Of a DNA stretch of 64,000 bases, positions 12,491-23,545 are shown one piece after another. Positions within the stretch are counted from its first letter, which is position 1, and the number at the start of each line of letters is the position of its first letter. Position numbers and translations under genes: made by a program. The notes under the pieces are model-generated. The model did not search any database, had not been told where the DNA came from, and worked only from the letters and a program-made list of their open reading frames with translations. This stretch comes from Hermatobates lingyangjiaoensis. Its lineage: Eukaryota > Arthropoda > Insecta > Hemiptera > Hermatobatidae. The stretch lies in NCBI GenBank assembly GCA_026182355.1, contig JAPFBL010000104.1, positions 3,279,501 to 3,343,500 on the forward strand, written 5' to 3'.

Positions 12491-13429
12491 CATTTATTTT
12501 AGTAAATTTGGTTGACATTTCCTTAAATAAGTTTTTATCTTTGAACGAACGTTCAAAATTATTTTCAATAGATGTCATATTCACTATTTATACATAGTTT
12601 AAATATTTAACACCAGCTCCTTTCCCATGCTTTACTTACTAACCATATTTCTCTTCTCTATTCCATAACACTTATTTTCCCGTTCTAAGTCTTTTAAGTC
12701 TTTAAGTCTACCATTCGTTTTAAGTAGGTTATTAATAACGTACATGACACTAAAATCAAGGAAGTCACCAACAAAGGTAGTAAAAAAAACCAACGGAAAT
12801 AATTCTGAAAAAGCGCTTTCGAGTGTTGTTGCATTTAAAAAAAAAAGACAAACTGTGTAAATTAAGAGATAAGTGAGTAGGCGTTGAAGATGTAAACGAA
12901 AGGATATTATCAGTATCGTGAACACAATATCGTGAGAAATAAGGAAAACAGCTAGGTGACAATTTCTCTGGCAGCTTTCTTTACCAAATACTCATCTATT
13001 TTTAGTAAAACAGGGCTGATGTTAATAATTTTTTTGTGCGTCAAGTTTCAATGATATTACTTTTAATGAAAGAATTTCATGGACTAATACTTTGGCTTGT
13101 CCCAGTTCATAGGAGGTTTAAATTTACTAGTATGCAAAAATAAAGCATTTGAGGTTTTGTCTATTTTCATAATATCCTAAACATGTATGCTGTAAATCGA
13201 ATGAGTTACTAGAAAACCTTTTAGAGTTTCACCAATCTTGAATACTGCAGTAATATGAAACTACTTTAACAAGGAAGAAATGCCAACCAGTACACGACTA
13301 AAAGAGAGTACTAGTAATTTAGCAGGGTCGAAATGTTCTTTCTCTTGTGATTTATTAAGTTCCTTTTAACCTGTTCTTTTATGAGTTTATGTCTGAAAGT
13401 AGATTGTTTATAATGAGTACAATATATCA

Positions 13430-14300
13430 GTGGTGGGATTCAAATTTCTTAAGAACAGGTTCTAAGAAAACAGAGCGTGTGTTCGCACGAACCGGTGCTT
13501 AAAATATTATGAGTTCGGCGAGTTAAATAGCTCAAGGAAGTTTTCCTGCTCATTGCTTGTTACTTTAACATGATCACCAGCGATCAGTCTTTTTTTCATA
13601 TTTTCTATTATTGCTTACAGTTAATTGCTTTTGATGAGGTAGGTTAACAAATCTGTGGTTTTCAGTAAACTGGATCTCTTTGAATGCGTCCGATGCAACC
13701 CTCTCATCAATTTCTTTTTCAAATGTCCCTATATTATCCATAAGCAATTCAAATGCTTTAATAGACCACTTTATGAGGTTTTCTTCCCTGAAAAAAGTTG
13801 TGCTTCTTGCTTGGAGGGCATTACTGAGCAATGATATTTTATTCAAAATATCAATCATTAAAGCTAGGTCCTTCAGAAAATTTTTGTTGCAAAAACGGGC
13901 AGCCATCCTTGAATTATTTATCTAAACAAACACTTACTTTAATCTGGCGATTTCAGGAAATTAAATCCAAAAACATTCATTATTTGATTCAGAACTAAAA
14001 GTTAAAACTAGGCCTAATGTAGGCTGCACCAACTCAACATCTGCATTGTCATGAGCAGTTTGAGCACTGTAACAGTTATGTAAACGAAACTAAATTGTTT
14101 GGTTATATATAGACTATATACATTCGCAAATTACTTTGTCACACATGCACAAGTTTCACGAGTCACGCTACACTTGTGGAGTTTGTTAGTGGGCTAATAC
14201 AGGTCTGAATAGGGGTTTACGTAATTTTAACAACCGGTTCGCCGAACTCATAATATTTTAAGCACCGGTCCGAACCGGCAGAATCGTATCATATATGGTA
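13430..14300. mobile_element. Internally deleted hAT transposon
   Basis: The left end CAGTGGTGGGATTCAAAT is a typical hAT terminus. A subterminal block of about 45 bp (GAACCGGTGCTTAAAATATT, then ATGAGTTCGGCGA) at 13486-13528 recurs inverted at 14232-14280. Between them, a minus-strand frame (13574-13906) resembles hAT transposases. The element is about 0.86 kb, so most of the transposase gene has been deleted. The right terminus is degraded and I could not confirm an 8-bp target duplication. Confidence 0.75.
13574..13906 (-). pseudogene. hAT transposase fragment
   Basis: hAT transposases excise and integrate DNA elements through an RNase H-like fold. The 110-codon frame includes KDLALMIDILNKISLLSNAL, QARSTTFFREENLIKWSIKA and FELLMDNIGTFEKEI, a pattern I recognise from a helical region of animal hAT transposases related to vertebrate SCAN/ZMYM-type domesticated proteins. 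No catalytic DDE residue is in this piece. It is open from near the element end, suggesting limited decay after the internal deletion. Confidence 0.6.
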
Positions 14301-14400
14301 TATATTATAGTATATATATATATAAAGTATAATATATAGTATATATAATATAGTATATTATATATAGTATAGTTCAAGTGTATAATATACAATATGTTTG
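14300..14400. repeat. TA-rich microsatellite (ATATAGTATA)
   Basis: Irregular repeats of TATATAGTATA over about 100 bp next to the degraded right end of the hAT element. Confidence 0.7.
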
Positions 14401-14779
14401 AAAAATAAAAACAATCATTCTTTCTTTTAATGAACTATTCAGTCTCCAGTAAAGTGACTTGATAGGGACCAAAGATTGCTCAACAGTTTCATTTTGATTA
14501 AATGTTCATAAATTTTCTCTTCTTTTAACAGTTATTATATTATCCTATTGTTATTAAAATAGACTGATGCTGTAATAAAACTAGCGCTGTTGTGAATGCT
14601 GGAAACTGCTGTACTTTAGAACATATTCATTAAATTAAGATGAACGTTTATAATACAACATGACAGTAGATTTGTAAAAGGTAAAAAAAATTCTGATTAT
14701 TATAAGTTAAAATGAATCTAAAAAAATCTAATAATGCTTAGGGAGTAAATTAAAATATATATTTTATAAATATATACCA

Positions 14780-14930
14780 AACACTAGACAAAGAGAAAAG
14801 AGAAAAAACACACTTACTAAATTCAATGTTTCGTGCTGTTGTTCGTCATCAGGAGAAGACTATAAGTTTATTTTTAACAAAATAAATAAGTTTAAAATAA
14901 AACACAAAGGTTAACGCTTTTGAATAAACT
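14780..14930 (-). repeat. PLE terminal segment with hammerhead-like core, minus orientation
   Basis: On the minus strand CTCCTGATGAC is followed by a weak hairpin and GAAACATTGA (14823-14852), then AATTTAGTAAGTGTG. The same family occurs at 15865-16015 (plus strand) and 49890-50035 (minus strand). It lies head-to-head with the plus-strand PLE coding fragment at 15040. Confidence 0.65.
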
Positions 14931-15039
14931 GGGAGCTGAGCGGGCCCCCAGTATATATATATATATATAAATATATAACTGTTATGTCTGTGTCTTTCTG
15001 TGTGTTTCCTTCGTTTTGAATTTATTTTATTATATATAT

Positions 15040-15385
15040 ATATATATACAACTCCTATCCTGTTCCTTCTGATACATCTTGCACTTCCTGTAACTGCGTT
15101 TACCGTTTGGTGTGTACTCGATGTGATGCTTTTTACGTTGGCTTGGCTTCAACCAAGCTGAGCCTGCGTATGAACAATCACAGGGCGTCCGTTGGTCAAC
15201 GCAGAGACCTACCCATAGCTATCCATGCTAATTCCCATGACCTCCCTTTCAATGATTGTTTCAGGGTACAAATCCTCAAACAAATCCCCGAGTCTAATTC
15301 CCATGTCACCCTTAGAGCTTCCGAAGAGGCATTCATATGCATCCTTGGGTCTCGTTCTCCTCCTGGTCTCAACCTGTACCGTTAA
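15040..15385 (+). pseudogene. PLE GIY-YIG endonuclease, C-terminal fragment
   Basis: Penelope-like retroelements end in a GIY-YIG nuclease that nicks target DNA. The frame reads DTSCTSCNCVYRLVCTRCDA, FYVGLASTKLSLRMNNHRA, PESNSHVTLRASEEAFICIL and ends SRSPPGLNLYR-stop. The Cys residues before YRL and between it and FYVG fit the Cys-rich linker of PLE nucleases; VYRL and FYVG are the two halves of the GIY-YIG signature, with the following Arg conserved. The reverse transcriptase is absent, so the copy is strongly 5'-truncated. The same C-terminus recurs at 25270-25480 and, on the minus strand, at 52500-52600. Confidence 0.85.
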
Positions 15386-15489
15386 TTATTATTTATTTTA
15401 TTATAATTATTATTATTTTTTTATTATTATTTATTTTTATTATTATTATTTCGTATTTTATATATTTTTTATCTTGTTTTCTAAATAAA

Positions 15490-15690
15490 TATCGGAGGGA
15501 TTTCTATTTTTCCTCTCCTCCGCAGAGGGGTAGCATTTGTAGCATTGCGGTGGTTTCACGAGTTACTCTGGAGGCCAGTAGCAGTTTGCTTCTCAACGCG
15601 AGTACTTCGCACTTCTTCCCGATGACGACGGATGTCGAAATATCGAAGTGAGTTCTGTAGTGTCTTTCTGTGTTCTTTTCTATGTGTTAA

Positions 15691-15728
<38 letters not shown>

Positions 15729-15840
15729 TAGCAGTCTGCTTCTCAACGCGAGTACTTCGCACTTTTTCCCGATGACGACGGATGTCAAAATATCGAAGTG
15801 AGTTCTGTAGTGTCTTTCTGTGTTCTTTCTCTGTGTTAAA
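15490..15840 (+). repeat. Tandem PLE terminal repeats with hammerhead-like cores (two units)
   Basis: Downstream of the PLE stop, the segment CAGTTTGCTTCTCAACGCG through CCGATGAC, hairpin GAC/GTC, GAAATATCGAAG (15619-15647) and TTCTGTAGTGTCTTTCTGTG runs into (TA)n. A second unit starts at 15728 with GTAGCAGTCTGCTTCTCAAC and repeats everything (core 15769-15797) before another (TA)n. Both cores have CCGATGA instead of CTGATGA, and the second also has GTCAAAA in place of GTCGAAA, so activity is doubtful. Minus-strand relatives: 52650-52830. Plus-strand relative: 54892-54950. Confidence 0.8.
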
Positions 15841-15864
15841 GTATATATATATGTATATATACAT

Positions 15865-16020
15865 ATATATATTCGCGCTCCGTCGTTCGACGTGGAGAGA
15901 TCTCACTCGCTTCTTCTTCTCTTCTAGTCTACTCCTGATTATGGACAACAGTTCGAAATATTGATAATTTAGTAAGTGTGCTTTTTATTTTTTTTTCTGA
16001 GTCGTGTTTTGTGTAATTTT
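15865..16020 (+). repeat. PLE terminal segment of a second family, plus orientation
   Basis: CGCGCTCCGTCGTTCGACGT begins the unit; CTCCTGATTATG, a weak hairpin and CGAAATATTGATAA (15935-15968) form the degenerate core, followed by TTTAGTAAGTGTGC. Same family as 14780-14930 and 49890-50035. Confidence 0.65.
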
Positions 16021-16029
16021 TAGTTATAT

Positions 16030-16390
16030 ATATATTATCACCAAAAAAACACTCCATAAAAGACAACAGACGTTTCAAACAAACTACGGGTACAGAATAA
16101 ATAGAAAAACAGACCTACAGTCTTTAATAGTCGGTTAAACAGTCATCAGGAGAGAAGAGATAGGGACACCAAGTGCACTTGCGAAGTGAGGGTTGATCTC
16201 CCATTATATTTATTATATATCAATGATCAAACCACAATATGAAATGGGAAAACAAGACTAAGATATTTCAACCGTAACAAGCGGTCTTCATTGGAGTCAA
16301 AAACCCAACTGAGTTTTCAACAAACTGTCTAACTATTTTTTTTTCCTTTTCATATTGTGGTTTGATCATTGATTGTTATTTCACGTGTTT
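16030..16390 (-). repeat. Two PLE-type terminal segments in minus orientation
   Basis: At 16110-16170 the minus strand reads CTCCTGATGACTG...ACCGACTATTAAAGACTG, related to the cores at 24896 and 25826. At 16235-16375 the minus strand carries CTCCAATGAAGACCG...CGGTTGAAATATCTTAGTC inside a segment ending in CACAATATGAAATGGG-like sequence; its relatives are at 21660-22015, 26680-26800 and 37150-37245. Confidence 0.6.
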
Positions 16391-17495
16391 ATGTGAAATC
16401 TTTTTATATTATATATATGTAAATATGTATCACTGACTATATTTCACGGAAACGTTGAGTTGGAACAGTACAAGTAAATGTTCAGAAGAAAAATGTTTAG
16501 TTAATTACATTTAAAAATGAAACTATCTTCAAAGGAAATAGTAAAATAAGTGAAGTACCTTTAGATAAAAAAAAAATAGCAAAACCTAAGATTTGATATT
16601 TTTATATGAACTCCTTGTCAAGAATAGAATTCTAGCAGTTTTGTTAACAAATAAATCATCTTAAATGGGAGGGTTTTTCAAAGAGAAAGTAGGAAGTTGG
16701 TTCAGAAGAAGAGGGTAAGATTTGAGGAAGAAAAACATTTTTTATGATGGTTTTTGCTTGTTTCTGGAAAAACGTTGCAAAAAGAAACAAAGAAGCAGCG
16801 GATTCAAGTTTAGGTTGAGGATCATGATTGGTAGAGGTGGTTATTAGGCATCTATAAACTGCTTAAAAGAGTTACCTTGCTGGATAAATCTTGCCCTAAT
16901 TCTTTAAACGTGGGTATTAAAAATTTGATCCATGATGATGGAAAAGGACAAGATAGATTTTTTTTGAAGAAATAATAGCTGTAGTTCTTTTTTCATACAA
17001 CTCAAGTTGTACATTGTCCTTACTGTGAGGGTAAACAGTCTTCTTTTAACTGGTGATCATTATTCACAGTGAGTGACCAACGACCAACGAATATATCCGC
17101 GCACTATAGTGCACGTCGTAACTAGCAGTTCCAGACCAGAGGCCTTCTACTGCTTGCTTACTGTGCTACTATAACTCGTAATGTCAGTAATCACAGTGAG
17201 TGTTGCTTTTATTTATCATTTACTGATTTTATTTATATCTTCTTTCCACATATTGGATGCTTTAACTTTATAGAGAGAGTACATTTTTTTTGATTCCATT
17301 ATTGTTAATTTATGTATTTGTTTGTTGTAACGACATAGTCAATTTTATGGATTGACCTTTTAGGTAGATGCGAAACAGAAATAGGATGAAGAGAAGCGTG
17401 CAGTAGAATAATTGAACATAGAAGTAGGGCGCTCAGCTTGAGTTAAGGACTTGCCGTGTTTGCAGAGGCAGTATTTGGATAGGGCTTGTACTTAC

Positions 17496-17623
17496 CGAGG
17501 CTGAGATAAAGCTGACTGGAGGGCACGTAGGGCTGCCAGGTAAATGCCTTTGCTTTACTTGCTCCCGGTGGAGAGCTGGCCAAGCCAGGATGACTGTCCA
17601 CCTTGTGAGGTTCGTTTGGATCC
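17496..17623 (-). CDS. Neuroligin, internal exon (end of esterase-like domain)
   Basis: The exon starts after a TTCTCAG acceptor and completes the split Gly codon left by the exon at 24117. It then reads DPNEPHKVDSHPG, a Ser/Ala/Lys-rich loop (ASSPPGASKAKA), and FTWQPYVPSSQLYLSL. That is the family pattern GDPNEP, variable loop, W-x-P-Y, Q-x-YL near the end of the esterase-like domain. The donor is CTCG followed by gtaagta, so it ends in phase 1 (128 nt). The following exon should encode the short segment with an HYRxHxxxxW-like motif, then the stalk and transmembrane helix. I could not find it with confidence below 17 kb, so it probably lies outside the window or is far diverged. Confidence 0.88.
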
Positions 17624-17837
17624 CTGAGAACAAAGGCAAACATAAGATACGCCAATATCAAAATAAACAACTGTTCCAAATTTAATAGGGTCATAGGAAA
17701 GTTAAAGGAAGGAAGTAGGGGTTGAGTAAATGAGTGCTAAACTCAATTTCTTGAAATTAAATAGTGAGTTCATATCATAATAATCATGAACTACCTGCTT
17801 GTTACGGTCATAACAGACATTCACCCTTAGTTAATGC

Positions 17838-17868
17838 CTGAAGGAGGACACTACGTGTTCGAAACGCA
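17838..17868 (+). ncRNA. Hammerhead-like core
   Basis: CTGAAGGA is followed by the stem GGACAC-TAC-GTGTTC and then GAAACGC. The stem has six pairs (one G-U). It is solitary, with no PLE coding sequence nearby. It differs from a canonical core by one extra G before stem II. Confidence 0.5.
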
Positions 17869-17899
17869 TTGTTTATACTATTAAATTTCCATATGTGGG

Positions 17900-19055
17900 G
17901 ACCATTTCATTAGCTTTTTACCCTGTAATGAGTATTTAATATCCTTTTTAGCAGTATTCAAGGAGACATAAGGCTCTCTGATTAAGTGTATCGTTTACTT
18001 TTTTCATCGTGATGTCCATTTGATAGCTCTCTTGCACATTCTCCTAGTACCCACATCTGCACAACAGTAACATAGGAATTGGAAAAGTTGCATGCATTCT
18101 CCATCCCCAGATGACTGGGGAATTAGATGTTAGACAAACGAAACTAAAAAGCATATTTGTTAAAATTTAATAAGAAGAAACTTAGGAAAACTTTTGAAAG
18201 GGAACAACAGATGGAAGTATTTTATGAGTTACTGGCATGAATTATAAATGTTTTATTGGACTTCACTTTATTATGAGTTATAATAATTGAAGAAACTCAT
18301 TCTTAAATCATATGAGGGTAGTGTACTGATAGTGGTGTAAATTGAAAGGTCTACAAATTGGAGAAGTGAACAAACTTGACTTGCTCTGTGGTGGTTATCT
18401 CTTGTCCAGCCAAGTTAGCATCAACTTGAGGAAGCCTTAGGCCATGAGAACTATACTTGGAGTGAAGCAGTGGGAGGTAGAAGGGACGGCCCGAGGGCTT
18501 GCTCAAGCAATCAGAGTTTTAGTACAAACTACCTTATGTCTATTTATTTTGCTGTGATAATAAACAATTATTTTCAAATTGTTTGAACAGCGGGATATCA
18601 TAATCTAAATAGCAATCTACCTCCTATTAGAAATTCACAAGGTTCAGAATTCCATGCTCATAAGTATTTTTATTGATGTCAACATCAGTTTATGTATCAA
18701 TAGTGGGGACAAAAATCAATGTTTCTTCAGAAACATTTTCCATTCTGCATTATAAATATTATGCCTTTTAATAAATTTAAACAAAAAAAAGTTATAACAG
18801 TCTATTACGCATCTATTTAAATATTTTATAGATATATATGTTATATTTTTTATAATGGACTATTTGATACTTTCTTTAGCGAAATAAAGACAAACTTATT
18901 CATAGTTATTTTTTAAAATAAAATAAATATTATGAATAATCAGAGAATCTGCTATTTTATAAAATATTTTCTTACTAAATATTTTTGATTTAATATTTAA
19001 CCGTCAAATTTATCTTGAGATAGTAAAAAGGGAAATCCTTATAGTTTTTAAGTAG
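17900..19055. other. Intronic AT-rich sequence
   Basis: No coding frame or repeat end recognised. A short block at 18405-18470 (CTTGAGGAAGCC...GGCCATGAGAAC) could be an old hammerhead-like end but is too degenerate to call. Confidence 0.4.
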
Positions 19056-19059
19056 ATTA

Positions 19060-20034
19060 AAGGAGTAGATCAAATTTATTATCTATGTTCTCTATTGTGT
19101 TGTTTGTTATTTGGTTTACAGTATTATTCGTTTTCTAATCTATTTTTAATGAATATTTTCTCAGAAAAGTCGCAAATTTTTTGCTAGGTTTACCTATGTA
19201 AGTTAAAGACGCGTATCTGTTCCTTATTTTCGGGGTTGAACAGTTATTATTGTATTTATTTCTTCTTTCGTTTACTAGTCTTTGTATATTTTTTCCCCTA
19301 TACCCGTTATTTTTGCTATTGTTTTTATTGTATTTAATTCCTTATTATAGTTATTTTGATTCATGGGTACGTTTAGTAATCTATCGATCACTTGTCTATA
19401 CGCGGATGTTTTTTGCTGTGGTGGGTGGAGTGATGATTTATGTATAGTTATGTCGGTGGCAGTTGGTTGCGGTATATTTGGTGCCGGTAGAATCGGTGTG
19501 CCAGCCTCCGCGAAGTCCACCTCGGACACTCTAAGTTTGGATGACTAAACTTGGATATGACAAAAAGCGCAACACGTTAAATCGTCGGCCTGATTTGATC
19601 TTTTGGTGTAAATAGCCGGAAGGCTAGGAAACACAGCGATCAAAACAGGTATATTTGAAAGCTGAGTTTATCATTAGTTTTTCCTATTGTTAAGTCTATG
19701 AATTTCAGTTTATTATTCGTTTCTATTTCCTGGGTGTACTTGATCTTGTTGTTTAATGAGTTGAGATATAAATATAAAATATAAAATATGTCTATTATAT
19801 TTTGGTTACTAGGGTTATTGACTATTATGAAGGAGTCATCAACATATCTGCAATAGTAAACAACGTTATATTTTGACTTTATAACATTTACGTAGACCTT
19901 TTCAAGTTCTTGGAGGAAAATTCTGAAAGTATCGCAGATGTTGGATGTCCCATTCCTAATCCATCATTTGCTTTGTAGAATTCATTGTTAAATCTGAAGT
20001 AGTTCTGTTTGAGAGTATTTTTAGGGATAGTTTC
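19060..20034 (-). pseudogene. PLE reverse transcriptase remnant
   Basis: PLE reverse transcriptases are a distinct RT clade related to telomerase. On the minus strand, reading from 20034 downwards: KQNYFRFNNEFYKANDGLGM, GHPTSAILSEFFLQELEKVY, CRYVDDSFIIV (catalytic RYVDD), NKIKYTQEIETNNKLKFIDL, then after an insertion TATDITIHKSSLHPPQQKTS, AYRQVIDRLLNVPM, NYNKELNTIKTIAKI and SLTYIGKPSKKFATFLRKYS. These are the PLE palm, thumb and linker in correct order. Frames shift several times and a 178-bp insert at 19481-19658 interrupts it. The 5' end is cut off by the hairpin-ended repeat at 20035; the 3' end fades near 19060 just before the expected GIY-YIG. Confidence 0.8.
19481..19658. mobile_element. 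Short insertion with target duplication inside the PLE reverse transcriptase
   Basis: The word GGTATATTTG occurs at 19471-19480 and again at 19649-19658, exactly bracketing 168 bp that do not belong to the PLE frame. The PLE protein is interrupted at ...KLSFQIY and resumes at a PTATDITI segment. The insert is more GC-rich than its surroundings and has no recognisable terminal inverted repeats, A-tail or Pol III boxes. Identity unknown: a short non-autonomous element, or a filler duplication formed during repair. Confidence 0.6.
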
Positions 20035-20515
20035 ATTTTGACCCGTCAGGCTGTATGGATTGTATCGCTCACACAGCTTTCAGATTGAATTATAAATCAA
20101 AATTTTTACTATTTATCAAAAAAAAAAAAATTTCCCGTTGTTTTAAAATCTGAGGATATTTTTTGTTTATTGCTTTTGTTGTTTGAAAGACAAAGACAAA
20201 ATGTCAAGAATCTAGTATTAGCAGTTTAGGAGAAAAAAATGTTGTCTAAGAAAAGTGACCTTCCATCATGCATAATTGCTGCCAAACAATAGTGCTCATC
20301 TACTGTAAAATATCAACTTGATCCATCAATGATTCTGCACCGTAACGTGGCCGCAAACTTTGGATACATACTTAACCATCCACAGACAACATCGAAAAAA
20401 CTTCATAAAACGATTTCTGGGACATCAAAACATGTAATTCCGTCAAAATATCGAGATCGAATTTTTTCCCGTTCACTATACTTTGCTTATAGTAAAGTAA
20501 AAATCAGAATAGTAT
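20035..20515 (-). repeat. Hairpin-ended repeat, truncated copy (left end present)
   Basis: In minus orientation it carries the left hairpin (TTTACTATAAGCAAAGTATA at about 20475-20500), the motif GATCGA...GATATTTTGACGGAATTAC, and the block corresponding to TTTTTCTAAACTGAT in the full copy, then stops at a junction with the PLE reverse transcriptase at TTTCATTTTGAC. About 0.48 kb of a 1.6-kb unit remain. Confidence 0.7.
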
Positions 20516-20529
20516 ACAGTGATTAAGAT

Positions 20530-21650
20530 ACAGTAATTAGTCATCAGGTTTTTTTAATTACAGTGAATCATCTTTGCTCGGCTATATCTACTGAGTATAA
20601 TTATTCAAAAAGGATCTGAGTTACCATTGTGTGCTCTTTGCAACTCAGAAGTGTCATCAGCGGCTTTGGTGATACTCTCAAACAGAACAAGTCTATACTG
20701 AGTTCTCATGGCATGTGTGAGCGTACCAGTCAACATCAAACTTGGTCAACAAAATAAAACAACCTCATCAGAACGCTTGTTTTGTTGTGATTTTTTTTGT
20801 ACAATTATATATATTTATTTTTAATTTCTGCTTTACTATAAAATTTTTTATAATTAAAAGCTACTTTTAACTAAAAATATCATTGATTTATGATAAATTG
20901 ACTTAATTAACCTCACGTATAATTCTCTAGAAAGAAGTGAGAAAAGAAAATGCCATATGATTGGCATAGAAGGAATACTTGTAGAGAATAATTCATGAGA
21001 TGAATAATGTATTAGTTCAAGTTAGAAGGATTAATTTGTTGAAATCAGTTTGGTTTGGCTTGAAATCATGTATCAAGTTTCTTTTGAGGCAGAAAATCTT
21101 ATTAAAACTATGGTTCAAGACGGCATGTTATTTATGTTGAAGAGCAATCAAAAACTTCTTATTCGTAAAGTTCGTTATTTTGGTACATTACTTTCTATCA
21201 CAAATATGAATAACAAGGTTTTAAAATATCAAACATGATCTATTTACTTAACTGTGTAATAATTGTACTAAAAGAGGTAATGTTGGAGAAATTTTTTTTT
21301 CATTATTAATATCTACCTAAAAGTTAAACAATTTCCATCATTCCAGTAACAATGTTGGTAACAAAAACAAGGGTTCAGAAATAATTTGTGATTATTATTT
21401 TTCACTTTATAAGTTAGCAGAATAACTATATAAACTTATGAAACAGTTAAAGAGAAGAGATTGGTTTATTCTGGTATCAAAACTTTTTGATTTTGAGAAT
21501 CCTCTTTAAAAATTGTTTGTAACATCCAAAGAGTACAATAGTGGAAAAAATATAGAAAAAAGGAATAGAACTTAAAACTGTTTCTGTAAGTGCAAAATTA
21601 ATTAACCAATAATTGTTTTCTTATTGTTTGATTATTAACGTGTAAAATAG
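20530..21650. other. AT-rich intronic sequence
   Basis: No recognised feature. The short frame at 21050-21238 has no family resemblance and is probably chance. Confidence 0.4.
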
Positions 21651-21659
21651 TGAAATTAC

Positions 21660-22020
21660 ATGTTTATTGTGAAAGACCCAACAGAGTCAGTTGGGTTTTG
21701 ATAAAGCGGTTCTGATAAAGACCGCTTATTACGGTTCAAAGATCTTAGTCTTTGTTTTCCTCCATTTAATATTTTGGTATTTATCATTCATATATGTATA
21801 GTTTATAACCTAGAATTTTCAAAAGAACACGCAGAAATTAAATCACTAAAACTCACTACGATATGTCGATCGCAACAGTAACAAGTGGTCTTCGTCAAAG
21901 TCAAAAACCCAACAGGGTCAAAAATCAGTTGGGTTTTTGACTCTTACGAACACCGCTTGTTATGGTTGAAAGATCTTAGTCTTTTTTCCCATTTTATGTT
22001 GTGGTTTGATTATATATATA
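21660..22020. repeat. PLE-type terminal repeats, direct and inverted pair
   Basis: Three segments share GTTGGGTTTTTGACTC, (G)ACCGCTT...CGGTT and AAGATCTTAGTCTTTG: plus at 21670-21770, minus at about 21850-21915 and plus at 21925-22012. The last two form a palindrome around AGGGTCAAAAATC. The hammerhead-like box is CTGATAA or CTTACGA, so these are decayed versions of the core at 37168. A (TA)n tract follows at 22010-22024. Confidence 0.6.
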
Positions 22021-22039
22021 TATAAGTCGCACAATCCAT

Positions 22040-22475
22040 AAGGTGTATTATAAGAATCAGTACACAGAGGCGTGTAAAGAAGATGAAAGAGTGTTGAAAC
22101 AAATTATTCGCAGGAATGTAAAATTCAATAACGATCTTCAAATCTATATTTCTAATAATAAGACTAGAACCACTGCGAACCTGATAATGAAAATAACCCA
22201 GATACAGTCACTCCAGAGCTCCAAAAGGTCAATGTCATATAGGAATATAACTGCTATATGGGAGATTGTGAGCTCCTAGCAAATTCAAAATATATCGGTA
22301 TAACATCGACCACACTCTCACGACGACTGACCATGCACTTACAAACAGGAGCCATCGCCAGACACACCTCCCAGGAACACGGAAGAAAACTCACCCGCCA
22401 GGACCTTGTACAAAACACCATCATTTTAATGCAAAATAATGATCCAGCCAGATTACAAAGATGGGTTTCTTGAGG
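22040..22475 (+). pseudogene. PLE C-terminal linker and GIY-YIG endonuclease, frameshifted
   Basis: Frame one (22043-22255) reads MYYKNQYTEACKEDERVLKQ and IIRRNVKF, the linker before the nuclease. Frame two (22258-22473) has SKYIGITSTTLSRRLTMHLQ, GAIARHTSQEHGRKLTRQDL and DPARLQ. KYIGIT-x4-LSRRL is the YIG half of the nuclease with its catalytic Arg. One frameshift near 22255 and a stop at 22473 break it. It is related to the copies at 37901-39092 (TTTSLSRRLTMHL), a different PLE family from that at 15040. Confidence 0.82.
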
Positions 22476-22489
22476 ATTTTTGATCTAAA

Positions 22490-22560
22490 GAAATAACACT
22501 CCTGTTAATAGGCCGACGTTTTGCCAAATATTGTTTGGCGTTTCCAAGGCTTGTTTTGAC
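22490..22560. repeat. Short PLE-like hairpin end
   Basis: On the minus strand GGAAACGCCAAACAATATTT folds as CCAAA-CAATA-TTTGG and is followed by GCAAAACGTCGGCC. The ACGTCGG tail matches hammerhead-like ends at 37345-37367 and 54632-54675. Degenerate. Confidence 0.35.
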
Positions 22561-23274
22561 GAAAAAATATTTACGTTCCATACCTTTGTCTACCAGCATC
22601 ATATCTGATGTTTACAATATTGCAACAAACTGGAGTATAAATTTAGTTCAGTCTTTTCATTTTACCTTTGGAAGAATTAGTTTTTAATTAAAATATAATA
22701 TTGAATTAATTGAGAATGAATAAATTCTACGATTTTTTAACTAAGATATTAAATAACTTCTGGTTGTCTTTAAGGACCGTGTCTCGGGAAGAGGTTTCAA
22801 AGAAGATGAGAACCAGCCAACAATAAATGACTTATCATAGTAAAGAGATAAGCTATTGCTAGTGTCCTGTTAATCTCCGGTGAAGTAACTGCTTGGTGCA
22901 GAGAGATCCTTGAATTACCATTAGTTCAGCGTTCGCTAGCTATAATGGGCCGTAAAGGCACAGCATGACGAGTTGAACACGGCATGACATGCTAATACTC
23001 AAGTGCACTGGTGTTGTGTGAGAATAATGTGACAACATGTGCAATTGTGGGAACGAGAGCTTAATAATGTGAACTATAACTTGCATTCAACAAGCAAGCT
23101 CACTTATCAAAAGTGAATATTAATTTTCGAATAAATATTATCGGTACGCATTTTACTAATCTTTCTATGTGATACCGACTGAATGGAATAGTACTTTAGG
23201 ATCATACGAGTTAAGTGTTTCAGTTGGTCCCACAAATGAAAACATTTCGTGATTAGTATAAGGGAAAGAAACAG

Positions 23275-23545
23275 TAAGATTCAACACAATTTATCCAATG
23301 TTGACAAGTTTCGATCTCTTAGTGTTCATCCTCAGGTTACATCAACAATATAATATATGAATAGAAAATAAGAAATGGAAAAAAAGAAAAATTCAACCAA
23401 TATATAAACAAAAAAAGTTTTATATTGGCCTCAGTAAGTTAGTTTATTTTAGTAGAGTTTTTCTTTTATTTGACTTCACATTTTCAGTGATCTAGATGTA
23501 ACCTGAAAATGAACACTAATGTTTGAAACGCGTCGACGTTGGAGT
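23275..23545. repeat. Palindromic PLE end pair
   Basis: Minus-strand CCTGAGGATGAACACTAAGA...GATCGAAACTTGTC (23307-23338) faces plus-strand CCTGAAAATGAACACTAATG...TTTGAAACGCGTCG (23504-23538), with about 160 bp of AT-rich DNA between. Both are hammerhead-like with the stem AACACT/AGTGTT-like and a GAAAC box. The core resembles that at 54418. Confidence 0.6.
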
